A stretch of DNA of 61,050 bases from JBDLSY01 sp041170585 (GTDB lineage Bacteria > Pseudomonadota > Gammaproteobacteria > Burkholderiales > Burkholderiaceae_C). The stretch covers positions 1 to 61,050 of the forward strand of contig JBEDNN010000023.1 of NCBI GenBank assembly GCA_041170585.1, given 5' to 3'. Position 1 is the stretch's first letter; each line of letters begins with the position of its first letter. Below are positions 44,299 through 52,391 of this stretch, piece after piece. Both the position numbers and the translations under genes were made by a program. The notes below the pieces were generated by a model that was not told where the DNA came from, searched no databases, and worked only from the letters and a program-made list of their open reading frames with translations.

Positions 44299-44994
44299 TT
44301 ATATGAGATTTTTATCACCGTGCAGTTGTTGGATGCTTTTCTCTACACCTTCAGATAAAGCAGTGATAATCGGTTTTAGCAATGATTGTTTTAATTTTAA
44401 GCTGGCGATATTAGCCACTAAATGGCTAGATATTTTACATATTTCTTCTACTTCAACCAAGTGATTCGCTTTTAATGTATTGCCTGTAGAGACTAAATCA
44501 ACAATCACATCGGCTAAGTTAGTCAGTGGGGCAAGTTCCATACTGCCGTATAGTTTAACTACATCAATATGAACCCCTTTAGCTGCAAAATGAGTTCGGG
44601 TTGTTTCTATATATTTAGTGGCAACACGCAAACGCGAACCTTGCTTAACTTTAGTTTTATAGTCAAAATGTTCAGGTGCGGCAACACATACACGACACTG
44701 GGCAATTTTTAAATCTAATAAACTATATAAACCAGCCATACTGTGTTCCATTAATGTATCCCAACCACTAATCCCTAAATCAGCAGCCCCCAAACCCACA
44801 TAACTAGGCACATCACTGGCTCGTACAATGACAATTCGTACATCAGAACGGCTAGTTTGCAAAATGAGTTTACGGGTTTTCTCTGGGTTATCTAGCAGTT
44901 GAATGCCAGCAACTTCTAATAAAGGCAAGGTTTCTTCTAAGATTCGTCCTTTAGGCAAAGCAATGGTAATTGTTGGCGTATTAGTAGCAGTCAT
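44299..44994 (-). CDS. hisG: ATP phosphoribosyltransferase, short (HisG-S) form
   Basis: A 231-residue catalytic subunit for the first step of histidine synthesis. It has TIALPKGRILEETLPLL at the start, GLGAADLGISGWDTLME, and the PRPP-binding VIVDLVSTGNTLKAN. It lacks the ~80-residue C-terminal regulatory domain of long HisG, so it should need HisZ, encoded elsewhere, for activity and histidine feedback. murA lies 9 bases upstream on the same strand. Confidence 0.95.
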   Translation of the reverse strand: MTATNTPTITIALPKGRILEETLPLLEVAGIQLLDNPEKTRKLILQTSRSDVRIVIVRASDVPSYVGLGAADLGISGWDTLMEHSMAGLYSLLDLKIAQCRVCVAAPEHFDYKTKVKQGSRLRVATKYIETTRTHFAAKGVHIDVVKLYGSMELAPLTNLADVIVDLVSTGNTLKANHLVEVEEICKISSHLVANIASLKLKQSLLKPIITALSEGVEKSIQQLHGDKNLI

Positions 44995-45003
44995 AATCTA
45001 TTT

Positions 45004-46317
45004 TTAGGCTGATTGTTTATGGCTAATACGTTCAATGTTGGCACCGACTGCACGTAACTTTGTTTCCATTTGTTCATAACCACGGTCTAAATGATACACT
45101 CGATCTAAAACGCTTTGCCCTTTGGCTGCTAAAGCTGCGATGACTAAACACGCACTGGCACGTAAATCAGTGGCAATCACAGGTGCACCATTGAGTTGTT
45201 TCACACCCCGTATAACGGCAGTATGTCCATCAATAGTAATATCAGCCCCTAAGCGACATAACTCTTGTACGTGCATAAAGCGATTTTCAAAAATATGCTC
45301 ACTGACTGTGGCAACACCGTGAGCAATCGTATTAACTGCCATAATCTGTGCTTGCATATCGGTTGCAAAACCAGGGTATTCACGGGTTTGAAAACTCATA
45401 GCATTAGGCGTTGAGCCGACTGGCATAATGGCTTGAATACAGCTGCCATCGGCATTAATATTTAACTTTAAACCACATTCACGTAATTTATCTAATATGG
45501 CACCCATACTGGCAGCGTCCGTTTTGTGTAAAGTAATCTCACCACCTGTCATAGCAACTGCACATAAAAATGTACCTGCTTCAATACGATCTGGCATGAC
45601 ATTATAATTTGCACTGTGCAGAGTATCTACGCCTTGAATCACTAATCTATCAGTACCGATACCCGAAATGTTAGCACCCATTGCGATTAATAAATGGGCT
45701 AAATCACTAACTTCAGGCTCACGGGCAGCATTTTCTAAAATGGTTTCACCCCGTGCTAAACACGCTGCCATTAAAATATTTTCAGTGCCTGTTACGGTAA
45801 TCATATCAGTACGCACTAAAGCCCCTTGTAGGCGGCGTTCACCATTAACAGTCGGGGCTGTAGCATAAATATAACCGCCCTCTACTGTAATATGTGCCCC
45901 CAGTGCTTGCAGGCCTTTAATGTGTTGGTCTACAGGTCTTTGTCCAATGGCACACCCACCGGGCAGACTGACTTTAGCATGGCCAAAACGGGCTAATAAC
46001 GGACCAAGTACTAAAATACTGGCACGCATCGTTTTAACTAAATCGTAAGGGGCTTCTTGAGAATGAATATTGGCTGCATCAATGGTAAATAGCTCATCAC
46101 CATTAGGCTGTTTAATATCGCGGCTAATAACACACCCCATTCTTTTTAATAAAGTGCTTAATGTATTGATATCTGCTAAATGAGGTACATTGCCTAAGTG
46201 CAGTGGTTCAGCAGTCAATAAACTTGCGGCTATGATAGGTAAAGCGGCATTTTTTGCTCCTGAAATAGTCATATCACCGTACAAGGGTACACCACCCGTA
46301 ATTAATAACTTATCCAT
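45004..46317 (-). CDS. murA: UDP-N-acetylglucosamine 1-carboxyvinyltransferase
   Basis: A 437-residue enzyme for the first committed step of peptidoglycan synthesis, using PEP. The N-terminal GAKNAALPI contains the conserved Lys-Asn (22-23). The active-site loop LPGGCAIGQRPVDQH carries C122, the fosfomycin target. It starts inside the last codons of ibaG (8-base overlap), so the two are translationally linked, as in many beta- and gammaproteobacteria. Confidence 0.97.
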   Translation of the reverse strand: MDKLLITGGVPLYGDMTISGAKNAALPIIAASLLTAEPLHLGNVPHLADINTLSTLLKRMGCVISRDIKQPNGDELFTIDAANIHSQEAPYDLVKTMRASILVLGPLLARFGHAKVSLPGGCAIGQRPVDQHIKGLQALGAHITVEGGYIYATAPTVNGERRLQGALVRTDMITVTGTENILMAACLARGETILENAAREPEVSDLAHLLIAMGANISGIGTDRLVIQGVDTLHSANYNVMPDRIEAGTFLCAVAMTGGEITLHKTDAASMGAILDKLRECGLKLNINADGSCIQAIMPVGSTPNAMSFQTREYPGFATDMQAQIMAVNTIAHGVATVSEHIFENRFMHVQELCRLGADITIDGHTAVIRGVKQLNGAPVIATDLRASACLVIAALAAKGQSVLDRVYHLDRGYEQMETKLRAVGANIERISHKQSA

Positions 46318-46558
46318 TGCGTTGTTCCCATTCTGTAGGCGTGTAAGTGTTCATTGATAAAGCATGAATTTCAGAGTTCATGCGTGCGCCTAAAGCGGCA
46401 TAGACTTGCTGATGTCTTGCGATTAAACGTTGATGATTAAACGCATTGCTCACGATAGTGGCATAAAAATGTTGTCCATCACCCGTAACGGTTATGTAAT
46501 CACATTTAAGGGTATTGGCGATATTATCGCGGATAGAGTCAGGGGTAGGTAAATTCAT
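46310..46558 (-). CDS. ibaG: BolA family protein (IbaG/YrbA-like)
   Basis: An 82-residue BolA-fold protein; it resembles IbaG more than BolA. The helix-turn-helix-like surface and the [2Fe-2S]-binding His region appear in FNHQRLIARHQQVYAALGARMNSEIHALSMNTYTP, where family members pair with monothiol glutaredoxins. It opens the ibaG-murA-hisG run and overlaps murA by 8 bases. Confidence 0.9.
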   Translation of the reverse strand: MNLPTPDSIRDNIANTLKCDYITVTGDGQHFYATIVSNAFNHQRLIARHQQVYAALGARMNSEIHALSMNTYTPTEWEQRNG

Positions 46559-46807
46559 GCGTATTTAAGTCTGTATTGCATTTATAATAAACAATATAAA
46601 AAATATAAAAAATATAAAAGATATAAACAGTGATTATATTAATATTATTAATAGTAATGCATAAATAAACAGTAATAATGTTTAATGCATATTTACCGCA
46701 CATTTATAATGTGTTTTAAAGTTATAGTTATTTTAACGGCTATTATGTATTAGATTATGATTAATTTAATCATCACATAGTTTAGCTTTAACCTTTTGGA
46801 GACCGTT

Positions 46808-47749
46808 ATGGACGCTCTTGCCTATCCAATTTTTAAATTTGTGTCATCACTTGTCCGTCAAGATTTTAACAGTATCATGAATGCAGCGACTACAACGCTT
46901 GCTAGTAATGTATTAATATTAGCGGCTGCATTTGAAACGGTATTTTTAGTGTATTTTGGTTTTTTAATTGCATTTGGAAAGGCAACCAATGGTATTAAAA
47001 CGCCTAACATCAATTCATTGCTGTACCACATGTTTACCTTTATATTTATAATTGGTATGTTAAGAGAAATAAATATAATTTTGGGTTTTATATTGTCGTT
47101 TAGAGATATGCTGGTTTCTGGTTTATTGGTGGCAGCAGACGGGGCTCCTGGTACTCTTGCAGGTGCGAGGTCTGAATCTCAATTGGATTTGATGGCTACT
47201 GCATTTTCAGGTTTAAATGCACTACAAGCCTTTACTGCACCCGATAATTTGTCTAATAGTTTAAGTCAAACCTCGGTTATGCTTAGTTTAGGGGCTGATG
47301 TTGCCCCGCAAATAATGGGTGGTATCGTGCTTTTACTGAATGATATGTTGGTAAGGATTGGAATGTCTATTTCACCATTAATGATTTATCTTGCCTTTCA
47401 TAAAGCCACTCGCAATAGATTTAAGGCCTGGCTTGAACGAATGTTTGGGTTGGCTTTACAAGGAGCTGTTTTAGCTTTAACCTTACAATTAGCAGTACAA
47501 GTGACGACAGTTTTTAGTACTACGTTTGCTGCTTTTTTACTTGGCAATGGGGTTGCTAGTTTGATTGGTTTTAAAGCACCAATTATTAATGACTTGCAAA
47601 TATCTGTGATTAGAGCAGGATTTGGTTTTATTTTGACCACCTTGATGGTTTGGTTTCCAGCCAATGCAGGCTCGTTTTGTGGACGATCTTTGTATGCGGT
47701 AACAACCAGAGTAAACTTAGGTGACCGTGGCGGTGTTACATCTAGGTAA
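46808..47749 (+). CDS. Orphan TrbL/VirB6-like polytopic membrane protein
   Basis: A 313-residue membrane protein. The ATG at 46808 is preferred to an upstream in-frame TTG because GGAG (46798-46801) is placed properly before it. At least five hydrophobic segments are visible (about residues 30-55, 70-95, 165-195, 215-240, 265-290), in the order expected for TrbL/VirB6 proteins of conjugative type IV secretion: a long periplasmic loop after the second or third segment and a short cytoplasmic tail. No other type IV secretion gene is in the window. The gene lies just before zapA and 6S RNA, on the same strand. It may be a relic or a stand-alone membrane protein. Confidence 0.7.
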   Translation: MDALAYPIFKFVSSLVRQDFNSIMNAATTTLASNVLILAAAFETVFLVYFGFLIAFGKATNGIKTPNINSLLYHMFTFIFIIGMLREINIILGFILSFRDMLVSGLLVAADGAPGTLAGARSESQLDLMATAFSGLNALQAFTAPDNLSNSLSQTSVMLSLGADVAPQIMGGIVLLLNDMLVRIGMSISPLMIYLAFHKATRNRFKAWLERMFGLALQGAVLALTLQLAVQVTTVFSTTFAAFLLGNGVASLIGFKAPIINDLQISVIRAGFGFILTTLMVWFPANAGSFCGRSLYAVTTRVNLGDRGGVTSR

Positions 47750-47870
47750 TTTTATATGTATATCAATACATGCATATCAATCAATAAAATATGTCAATAA
47801 AATATATTAAAAATATATTTTTAAATCTTAAGCTTCAAAACTTTTTTTGTAACCCATTATTTTTTTAATT

Positions 47871-48134
47871 ATGACTTCTGCTGATAATAACCTTGTTCAT
47901 ATTCAAATTGGTGAACAAACCTATGCTTTACGTATTCATTCTGGTAACCAAGCCGAAGTCAATGCTGCGATTACTATGGTTTCTGAAGGCTTTAAAAGCA
48001 TCACTGCCAGTGGAAAAATTAATAATCCAGAACGTATTGCTGTCATGGTTGCTTTAAACATTGCGATGGAATCACAAAAATATAAACAATCATTAAATGA
48101 CTTGCAAGCTTCATTACATCAAAATATCGTATAA
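47871..48134 (+). CDS. zapA: Cell division protein ZapA
   Basis: An 87-residue FtsZ-ring crosslinking protein. It has the ZapA globular start VHIQIGEQTYALRI and a C-terminal coiled-coil helix from about residue 55 (ERIAVMVALNIAMESQKYKQSLNDL). It is a little shorter than E. coli ZapA (109). It is followed 7 bases later by 6S RNA, the classic zapA-ssrS order. A zapB-like gene, often upstream, is not seen. Confidence 0.88.
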   Translation: MTSADNNLVHIQIGEQTYALRIHSGNQAEVNAAITMVSEGFKSITASGKINNPERIAVMVALNIAMESQKYKQSLNDLQASLHQNIV

Positions 48135-48141
48135 AATAATT

Positions 48142-48322
48142 AGGCTTTCTGCTGTGTTCGCGACTGGCCTAATATTCCTTGAACCATTTTATGCAAACGG
48201 TTTAGATGAATCAGTCGGCGTGTATTGCCTCTTTGTTAGATAATCCCAAAACTGAATCTCGTCTTTACCCCCTGAGCCTTAGGTTCAGGATGAAGGTCTG
48301 ACGGCACAAGCGGAAAGCCCCC
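48142..48322 (+). ncRNA. ssrS: 6S RNA
   Basis: About 180 nt immediately after zapA. The ends pair as GGCTTTC (48143-48149) with GAAAGCC (48313-48319), and GCTGTG with CACAAGC continues the closing stem. The 5' half has GACTGGCC...CCTTGAACC and the 3' half CCCCTGAGCC-TTA-GGTTCAGG, the conserved hairpin next to the large bubble that mimics an open promoter and binds sigma-70 RNA polymerase. The zapA-ssrS linkage supports the strand. Exact ends are estimated. Confidence 0.85.
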
Positions 48323-48333
48323 TTATCTCAAAA

Positions 48334-49536
48334 TCATCGTAAAGTCATAATGGCGTTTGACATTGCATTGACTAACTTGATTTGGTGTGAAGAATCAGTT
48401 AATAGCCGTTCTTCATCTGGGTGACTAATAAACGCAGTTTCTATTAATAGTGATGGAATATCAGGCGATTTCAATACCGCAAAGCCTGCTTGCTCTACCT
48501 GTTTTTTGTGCAGTTGAGCTATTTTACCCAGTTGCGTAAGCATTTTTTGCCCTAACTTTAAACTAGTGTTAATTTGTGTCGTAGTGGATAAATCTAATAT
48601 AACAGTGGCTAATTGTGAATCGCTACGGTTAATATTAACGCCGCCGACTAAATTAGCATTGTTTTCTTTATTGGCTAACCAGCTGGCTGTACTGCTACTG
48701 GCACCTTTACGGCTTAAGGCAAATACGCTTGCACCACGTGCTGTGGGGGTATAAAACGCATCGGCATGAATAGAAATGAATAAATCAGCACGAGCCATTT
48801 TTGCCCGCTTTACGCGGTCAGCAAGTGATACAAAATAATCACCATCACGCGTTAAAACCACATTAAACGGATTTTTTTGGTTACGTAGTTTTTGGGCTAG
48901 TTGCAATGCTATTGCCAATACCACATCTTTTTCTTTAATACCTGTAGGACCAATCGCACCTGGGTCTTCACCGCCATGCCCCGCATCAATTACAATGGTT
49001 TTTAGATGTTTTTTTATTTTTAGTGGTAAAGGTTTAGGATTTTGCTTATTTTGTGTATTTTGTGTATTAAGCCATTGTCCTAGTATATCAACATCATCAG
49101 GATTAAGGTGTAAATTAATTAGTAATTTATTTTGGTAACCTTGGCTGGCATTGACACTATTGACTGTTGCAATGGCTGTTTGTTTTAAATCCAAAACAAC
49201 ACGTATATTGCCTGTGTCGGTTTGTATGGCTGCACGTATTTTTTCAGCCAATACATTGTGTGGCAATATTTGATTTAATTGTTTTTGCGTGTCTAAATTC
49301 CATGCTAAACCTTGTAGAGTGAGTGCCCAGCGAGGTGGACCTTCTTCAGTTAAAAAAGATTTAACTTTTAATTCGCCCTTGTATTCTAAACTTAATTGTA
49401 ACGAATTTGCGTTTGACCATACGCGTACAGCCAGTAATTGAGCGGTAACAGGCATTGGTTGTACCAAAGCCAAACTCGGTTTTAGTAATCCTAGACCTAA
49501 GCTGGTTAGTACACCATTAAAATAACGACGGTTCAT
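48334..49536 (-). CDS. N-acetylmuramoyl-L-alanine amidase, AmiC type (AMIN + Amidase_3)
   Basis: A 400-residue cell-wall hydrolase that splits daughter cells by cutting the amide bond of peptidoglycan stems. MNRRYFNG at the start followed by a hydrophobic stretch resembles a Tat signal, as in AmiC. Residues about 30-150 are an AMIN domain for septal targeting. The Amidase_3 domain begins at IVIDAGHGGEDPGA, with zinc ligands His and Glu, then ISIHADAF and LIETAFISHPDEE. A short Asn/Gln-rich linker (TQNTQNKQNPKPL) encoded by 9-bp repeats joins the domains. It is convergent with 6S RNA. Confidence 0.93.
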   Translation of the reverse strand: MNRRYFNGVLTSLGLGLLKPSLALVQPMPVTAQLLAVRVWSNANSLQLSLEYKGELKVKSFLTEEGPPRWALTLQGLAWNLDTQKQLNQILPHNVLAEKIRAAIQTDTGNIRVVLDLKQTAIATVNSVNASQGYQNKLLINLHLNPDDVDILGQWLNTQNTQNKQNPKPLPLKIKKHLKTIVIDAGHGGEDPGAIGPTGIKEKDVVLAIALQLAQKLRNQKNPFNVVLTRDGDYFVSLADRVKRAKMARADLFISIHADAFYTPTARGASVFALSRKGASSSTASWLANKENNANLVGGVNINRSDSQLATVILDLSTTTQINTSLKLGQKMLTQLGKIAQLHKKQVEQAGFAVLKSPDIPSLLIETAFISHPDEERLLTDSSHQIKLVNAMSNAIMTLR

Positions 49537-49576
49537 AAGGCAAATTTAATATTTTAAATTTAATAGTTAATAGTTA

Positions 49577-49686
49577 GGTATTGCTACTTAAAAACAGTTT
49601 TTGTATTTTTTTATCTAAAATAAGCCTTATTTTTGCTAAGAAAATATTATAAATATACGACTTAACCATATTAAAGTAGCAATGCC
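49577..49686 (-). mobile_element. MITE-like element, copy 4 (110 bp)
   Basis: Starts GGTATTGCTACTTAAAAACAG and ends ATTAAAGTAGCAATGCC. It is flanked by exact 8-bp repeats aatagtta (49569-49576 and 49687-49694). The surrounding sequence already contains tandem aatagtt units, so this duplication alone would be weaker evidence than those of copies 1, 3 and 5. Confidence 0.85.
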
Positions 49687-49802
49687 AATAGTTAATAGTT
49701 AATTCAATGGTTGCAGTTTTGATTTTAGTTTTAATTTCAAATTAAAGCTAAATTAAGTCGTTAAATATGTTTAGTAATTATTTATAATGCTAGTTTACTT
49801 TT

Positions 49803-49883
49803 ACTAAATATACTAAATATATTAAATGTATTAAATGTACTAAATATACTAAATATACTAAATATATTAAATATATTAAATTA
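49803..49883. repeat. 9-bp minisatellite upstream of prfC
   Basis: Nine consecutive units of actaaatat with variants attaaatat and attaaatgt end 24 bases before the prfC start. Confidence 0.9.
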
Positions 49884-49907
49884 ATACACTGGCTAAAACT
49901 AAATACT

Positions 49908-51506
49908 ATGACTGATATTTTTGAACAAACTCGCCGCCGCCGTACTTTTGCAATTATTTCTCACCCCGATGCAGGAAAAACAACTTTAACTGAAAAATTA
50001 CTGTTGTTTGCAGGCGCTATTCAAATTGCAGGCAGTGTAAAGGCACGTAAAGCTACTCGTCATGCAACATCAGATTGGATGGAGATTGAAAAAGAGCGTG
50101 GAATTTCTGTAGCATCTTCGGTAATGCAAATGGAATACCGTGACTGTGTGATTAATTTATTAGATACACCTGGACATCAAGATTTCTCTGAAGATACTTA
50201 TCGGGTACTCACTGCGGTAGATGCGGCTTTAATGGTGATTGATGCCGCTAATGGGGTAGAAGCACAAACCTTGCGTTTATTAGAAGTGTGTCGTCAGCGA
50301 AATACACCGATTATTACTTTTGTCAATAAAATGGATAGAGAGGTACGCGACCCATTAGACATTATGGACGAAATTGAGCGTACTTTAGGTATGACTGCTG
50401 TGCCTATGACTTGGCCTGTTGGTATGGGTAAGCAGTTTCGTGGGGTTTATGATTTACGTAAAACAACGATGACTTTATTTAAATCAGGTAAAGACAAATT
50501 GTCTGAATTAGCCGATGATACTTTACCTAACTTAGAGTGCGATTTAGCAAAACAGTTATTTGGTAGTGAGCGAGAGCAAGCGATTGATGAACTCAACTTA
50601 TTAGCCAGTGCCAATGAAATATTCGATAATAATCAATTTTTAGCAGGCAAGCATACCCCTTTGTTTTTTGGGTCTGGTGTGAATAATTTTGGTGTACAAG
50701 AGGTTTTAGACGCTTTAGTTGATTATGCCCCCGCACCTTCAGAACGGCGTGCTAAACAGCGGATTGTAAAACCTGAAGAGGCAACATTTACGGGAGTAGT
50801 TTTTAAAATTCAAGCAAATATGGACCCAGCACACCGCGACCGTATTGCGTTTGTGCGTGTATGTTCAGGCAAATTTGAACGCGGTATGAAAATTCGTGTA
50901 GGACGTACGGGTAAAGACATTCGTCCTGGTACAGTGGTCAGCTTTTTATCGCAACGTCGTGAATTATTGGAAGTCGCTTACCCTGGTGATATTATCGGTA
51001 TTCCTAACCACGGTACACTACATTTAGGTGATAGTTTGACTGAAGGCGAAGATTTACAATATATGGGTTTACCGTATTTTGCACCTGAAATGTTTCGTGC
51101 TGTTGAAGTTAAAGACCCTATGCGTAGCAAACAGTTGCGTACAGGTTTACAACAATTAGGTGAAGAGGGTGCAATTCAAGTTTTTCGCCCTTATTTAGGT
51201 GGAAGCTTATTGCTCGGTGCGGTTGGTCAACTTCAGTTTGAAGTCGTCCAACACCGTCTTAAAACGGAGTATGGTGCAGAAGCACGCATTGAAGGCAGTA
51301 AATATAACCTTGCTCGTTGGATTAGTTGTGAAGATTCAGTCATATTGAAACGATTTATGGAAGCTAACGCATTTCGTATGGCTTATGATGTGGTTGATTC
51401 ACCTGCTTTTTTGGCTGCCCATGCCAGTGAACTGAAATTGGCTGCAGAGCGGTTTCCAGAGATTAAGTTCCACGCACTTAGAGAACACGCCAGTGCGGTA
51501 GGGTAA
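49908..51506 (+). CDS. prfC: Peptide chain release factor 3
   Basis: A 532-residue translational GTPase that recycles RF1/RF2. G-domain motifs are G1 SHPDAGKTTLTEKLL, G3 DTPGHQDFSED and G4 NKMDREVRDP. RF3-specific features include ATRHATSDWMEIEKERGISV and GQLQFEVVQHRLKTEYG in domain III. The length is normal (about 525-535). Confidence 0.97.
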   Translation: MTDIFEQTRRRRTFAIISHPDAGKTTLTEKLLLFAGAIQIAGSVKARKATRHATSDWMEIEKERGISVASSVMQMEYRDCVINLLDTPGHQDFSEDTYRVLTAVDAALMVIDAANGVEAQTLRLLEVCRQRNTPIITFVNKMDREVRDPLDIMDEIERTLGMTAVPMTWPVGMGKQFRGVYDLRKTTMTLFKSGKDKLSELADDTLPNLECDLAKQLFGSEREQAIDELNLLASANEIFDNNQFLAGKHTPLFFGSGVNNFGVQEVLDALVDYAPAPSERRAKQRIVKPEEATFTGVVFKIQANMDPAHRDRIAFVRVCSGKFERGMKIRVGRTGKDIRPGTVVSFLSQRRELLEVAYPGDIIGIPNHGTLHLGDSLTEGEDLQYMGLPYFAPEMFRAVEVKDPMRSKQLRTGLQQLGEEGAIQVFRPYLGGSLLLGAVGQLQFEVVQHRLKTEYGAEARIEGSKYNLARWISCEDSVILKRFMEANAFRMAYDVVDSPAFLAAHASELKLAAERFPEIKFHALREHASAVG

Positions 51507-51610
51507 TATCAATATTGATATTTAATAAATTAAAACATACATAGTTAATATAGTCTTTATACTTGATTTTAAAACAGAGTTTATAAAAATGTATTATAAT
51601 TCTAATTGTC

Positions 51611-51687
51611 GCGGCTGTAGCTCAGTTGGATAGAGTATCTGGCTACGAACCAGAGGGTCGTGGGTTCAATTCCTGCCAGCCGCACCA
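51611..51687 (+). tRNA. tRNA-Arg(ACG)
   Basis: A 77-nt cloverleaf with CCA encoded. The acceptor stem GCGGCTG (51611-51617) pairs with CAGCCGC (51677-51683). The D arm contains AGCTCAGTTGGATAGAG, the anticodon stem-loop is CTGGCTACGAACCAG with anticodon ACG, and the T arm is GTGGGTTCAATTCCTGC. A TATAAT hexamer at 51595-51600 is well placed as the -10 box. A terminator follows. Confidence 0.97.
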
Positions 51688-51694
51688 ACATTTA

Positions 51695-51724
51695 AACCCC
51701 CTTAATTTTTAAGGGGGTTTTTTA
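51695..51724 (+). terminator. Rho-independent terminator of tRNA-Arg
   Basis: AACCCCCTTAA (51695-51705) and TTAAGGGGGTT (51709-51719) form an 11-bp stem followed by a T-run to about 51724. Confidence 0.92.
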
Positions 51725-51908
51725 TTTTTAGTTAGATGTTATATTAAATAATTTTTAATAATTCATTAAAATAATTCATTAAAATAATTCATTCCTTGCT
51801 TGTAAAATAAGAATAAGTATTTTTAAATAAAACAATAAAACAATAAAACAATAAAATAATAAAACAATAAAATAATTTATTTTTTAAAACTAATCATTGG
51901 GGTTGGCT

Positions 51909-52355
51909 ATGAGTACGTTAAAAAACAACATTACAGAAGATATGAAAAACGCTATGCGTTCCAAAGATACGCTACGTTTAGGAACTATTCGTATGTTGCT
52001 TGCGGCAATTAAACAAAAAGAAGTTGATGAACGTCTAGAGCCGACTGATGCCGTGGTGATAGCAATCATTGAAAAATCTATCAAGCAACGTAAAGACAGT
52101 ATTGCACAATTTGCCAGTGCAGGCCGTCAAGATTTGGTTGAGCAAGAACAGGCGGAACTCACAATTTTGCAAGCCTATATGCCTACACAAATGAGTATTG
52201 AAGAAATTACTTTAGTAGTGGCTCAAGTCAAGTTAGAAATAGACGCTAATACAATTCAAGATATTGGTAAATTAATGGGGGCATTAAAACTAAAATTAGC
52301 GGGTAAAGCAGATATGACGCAGGTATCAGCAGCAGTTAAACTGGCTTTGCTTTAA
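51909..52355 (+). CDS. yqeY: GatB/YqeY domain protein
   Basis: A 148-residue helical protein related to the tRNA-binding tail of GatB. The ATG at 51909 (MSTLKNNITEDMKNAMRSKD) follows a GGGG ribosome binding site; an in-frame TTG at 51897 is less likely. Typical features are LRLGTIRMLLAAIKQKEVDER, KQRKDSIAQFASAGRQDLVEQE, and LQAYMPTQMSIEE. It may interact with tRNA but the role is not defined. The 221-base gap before it contains only A-rich repeats (aataaaac units around 51829-51870). Confidence 0.92.
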   Translation: MSTLKNNITEDMKNAMRSKDTLRLGTIRMLLAAIKQKEVDERLEPTDAVVIAIIEKSIKQRKDSIAQFASAGRQDLVEQEQAELTILQAYMPTQMSIEEITLVVAQVKLEIDANTIQDIGKLMGALKLKLAGKADMTQVSAAVKLALL

Positions 52356-52391
52356 TAAAATCACAGCTTTTTCTATAATACTTTTTTGATA

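Larger units (their letters stand above)
49537..49907. other. Intergenic region between the amidase gene and prfC: one mobile element plus minisatellite
   Basis: The 371-base gap has no gene. It contains MITE copy 4 (49577-49686), AT-rich sequence and a 9-bp tandem array (49803-49883) reaching close to the prfC start. Confidence 0.8.

Noticed and set aside
46796..46807. TTG start for the TrbL-like gene
   Set aside because: The TTG overlaps the ribosome binding site GGAG that properly serves the ATG at 46808.
46808..47749. Part of an integrated conjugative element
   Set aside because: No relaxase, other Vir/Trb genes, integrase pairing or attachment-site repeats flank it; neighbours are core genes.
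51611..51687. tRNA-Arg as an integration site
   Set aside because: Its 3' end is followed directly by a perfect terminator and yqeY; no integrase or repeated tRNA fragment is seen nearby.
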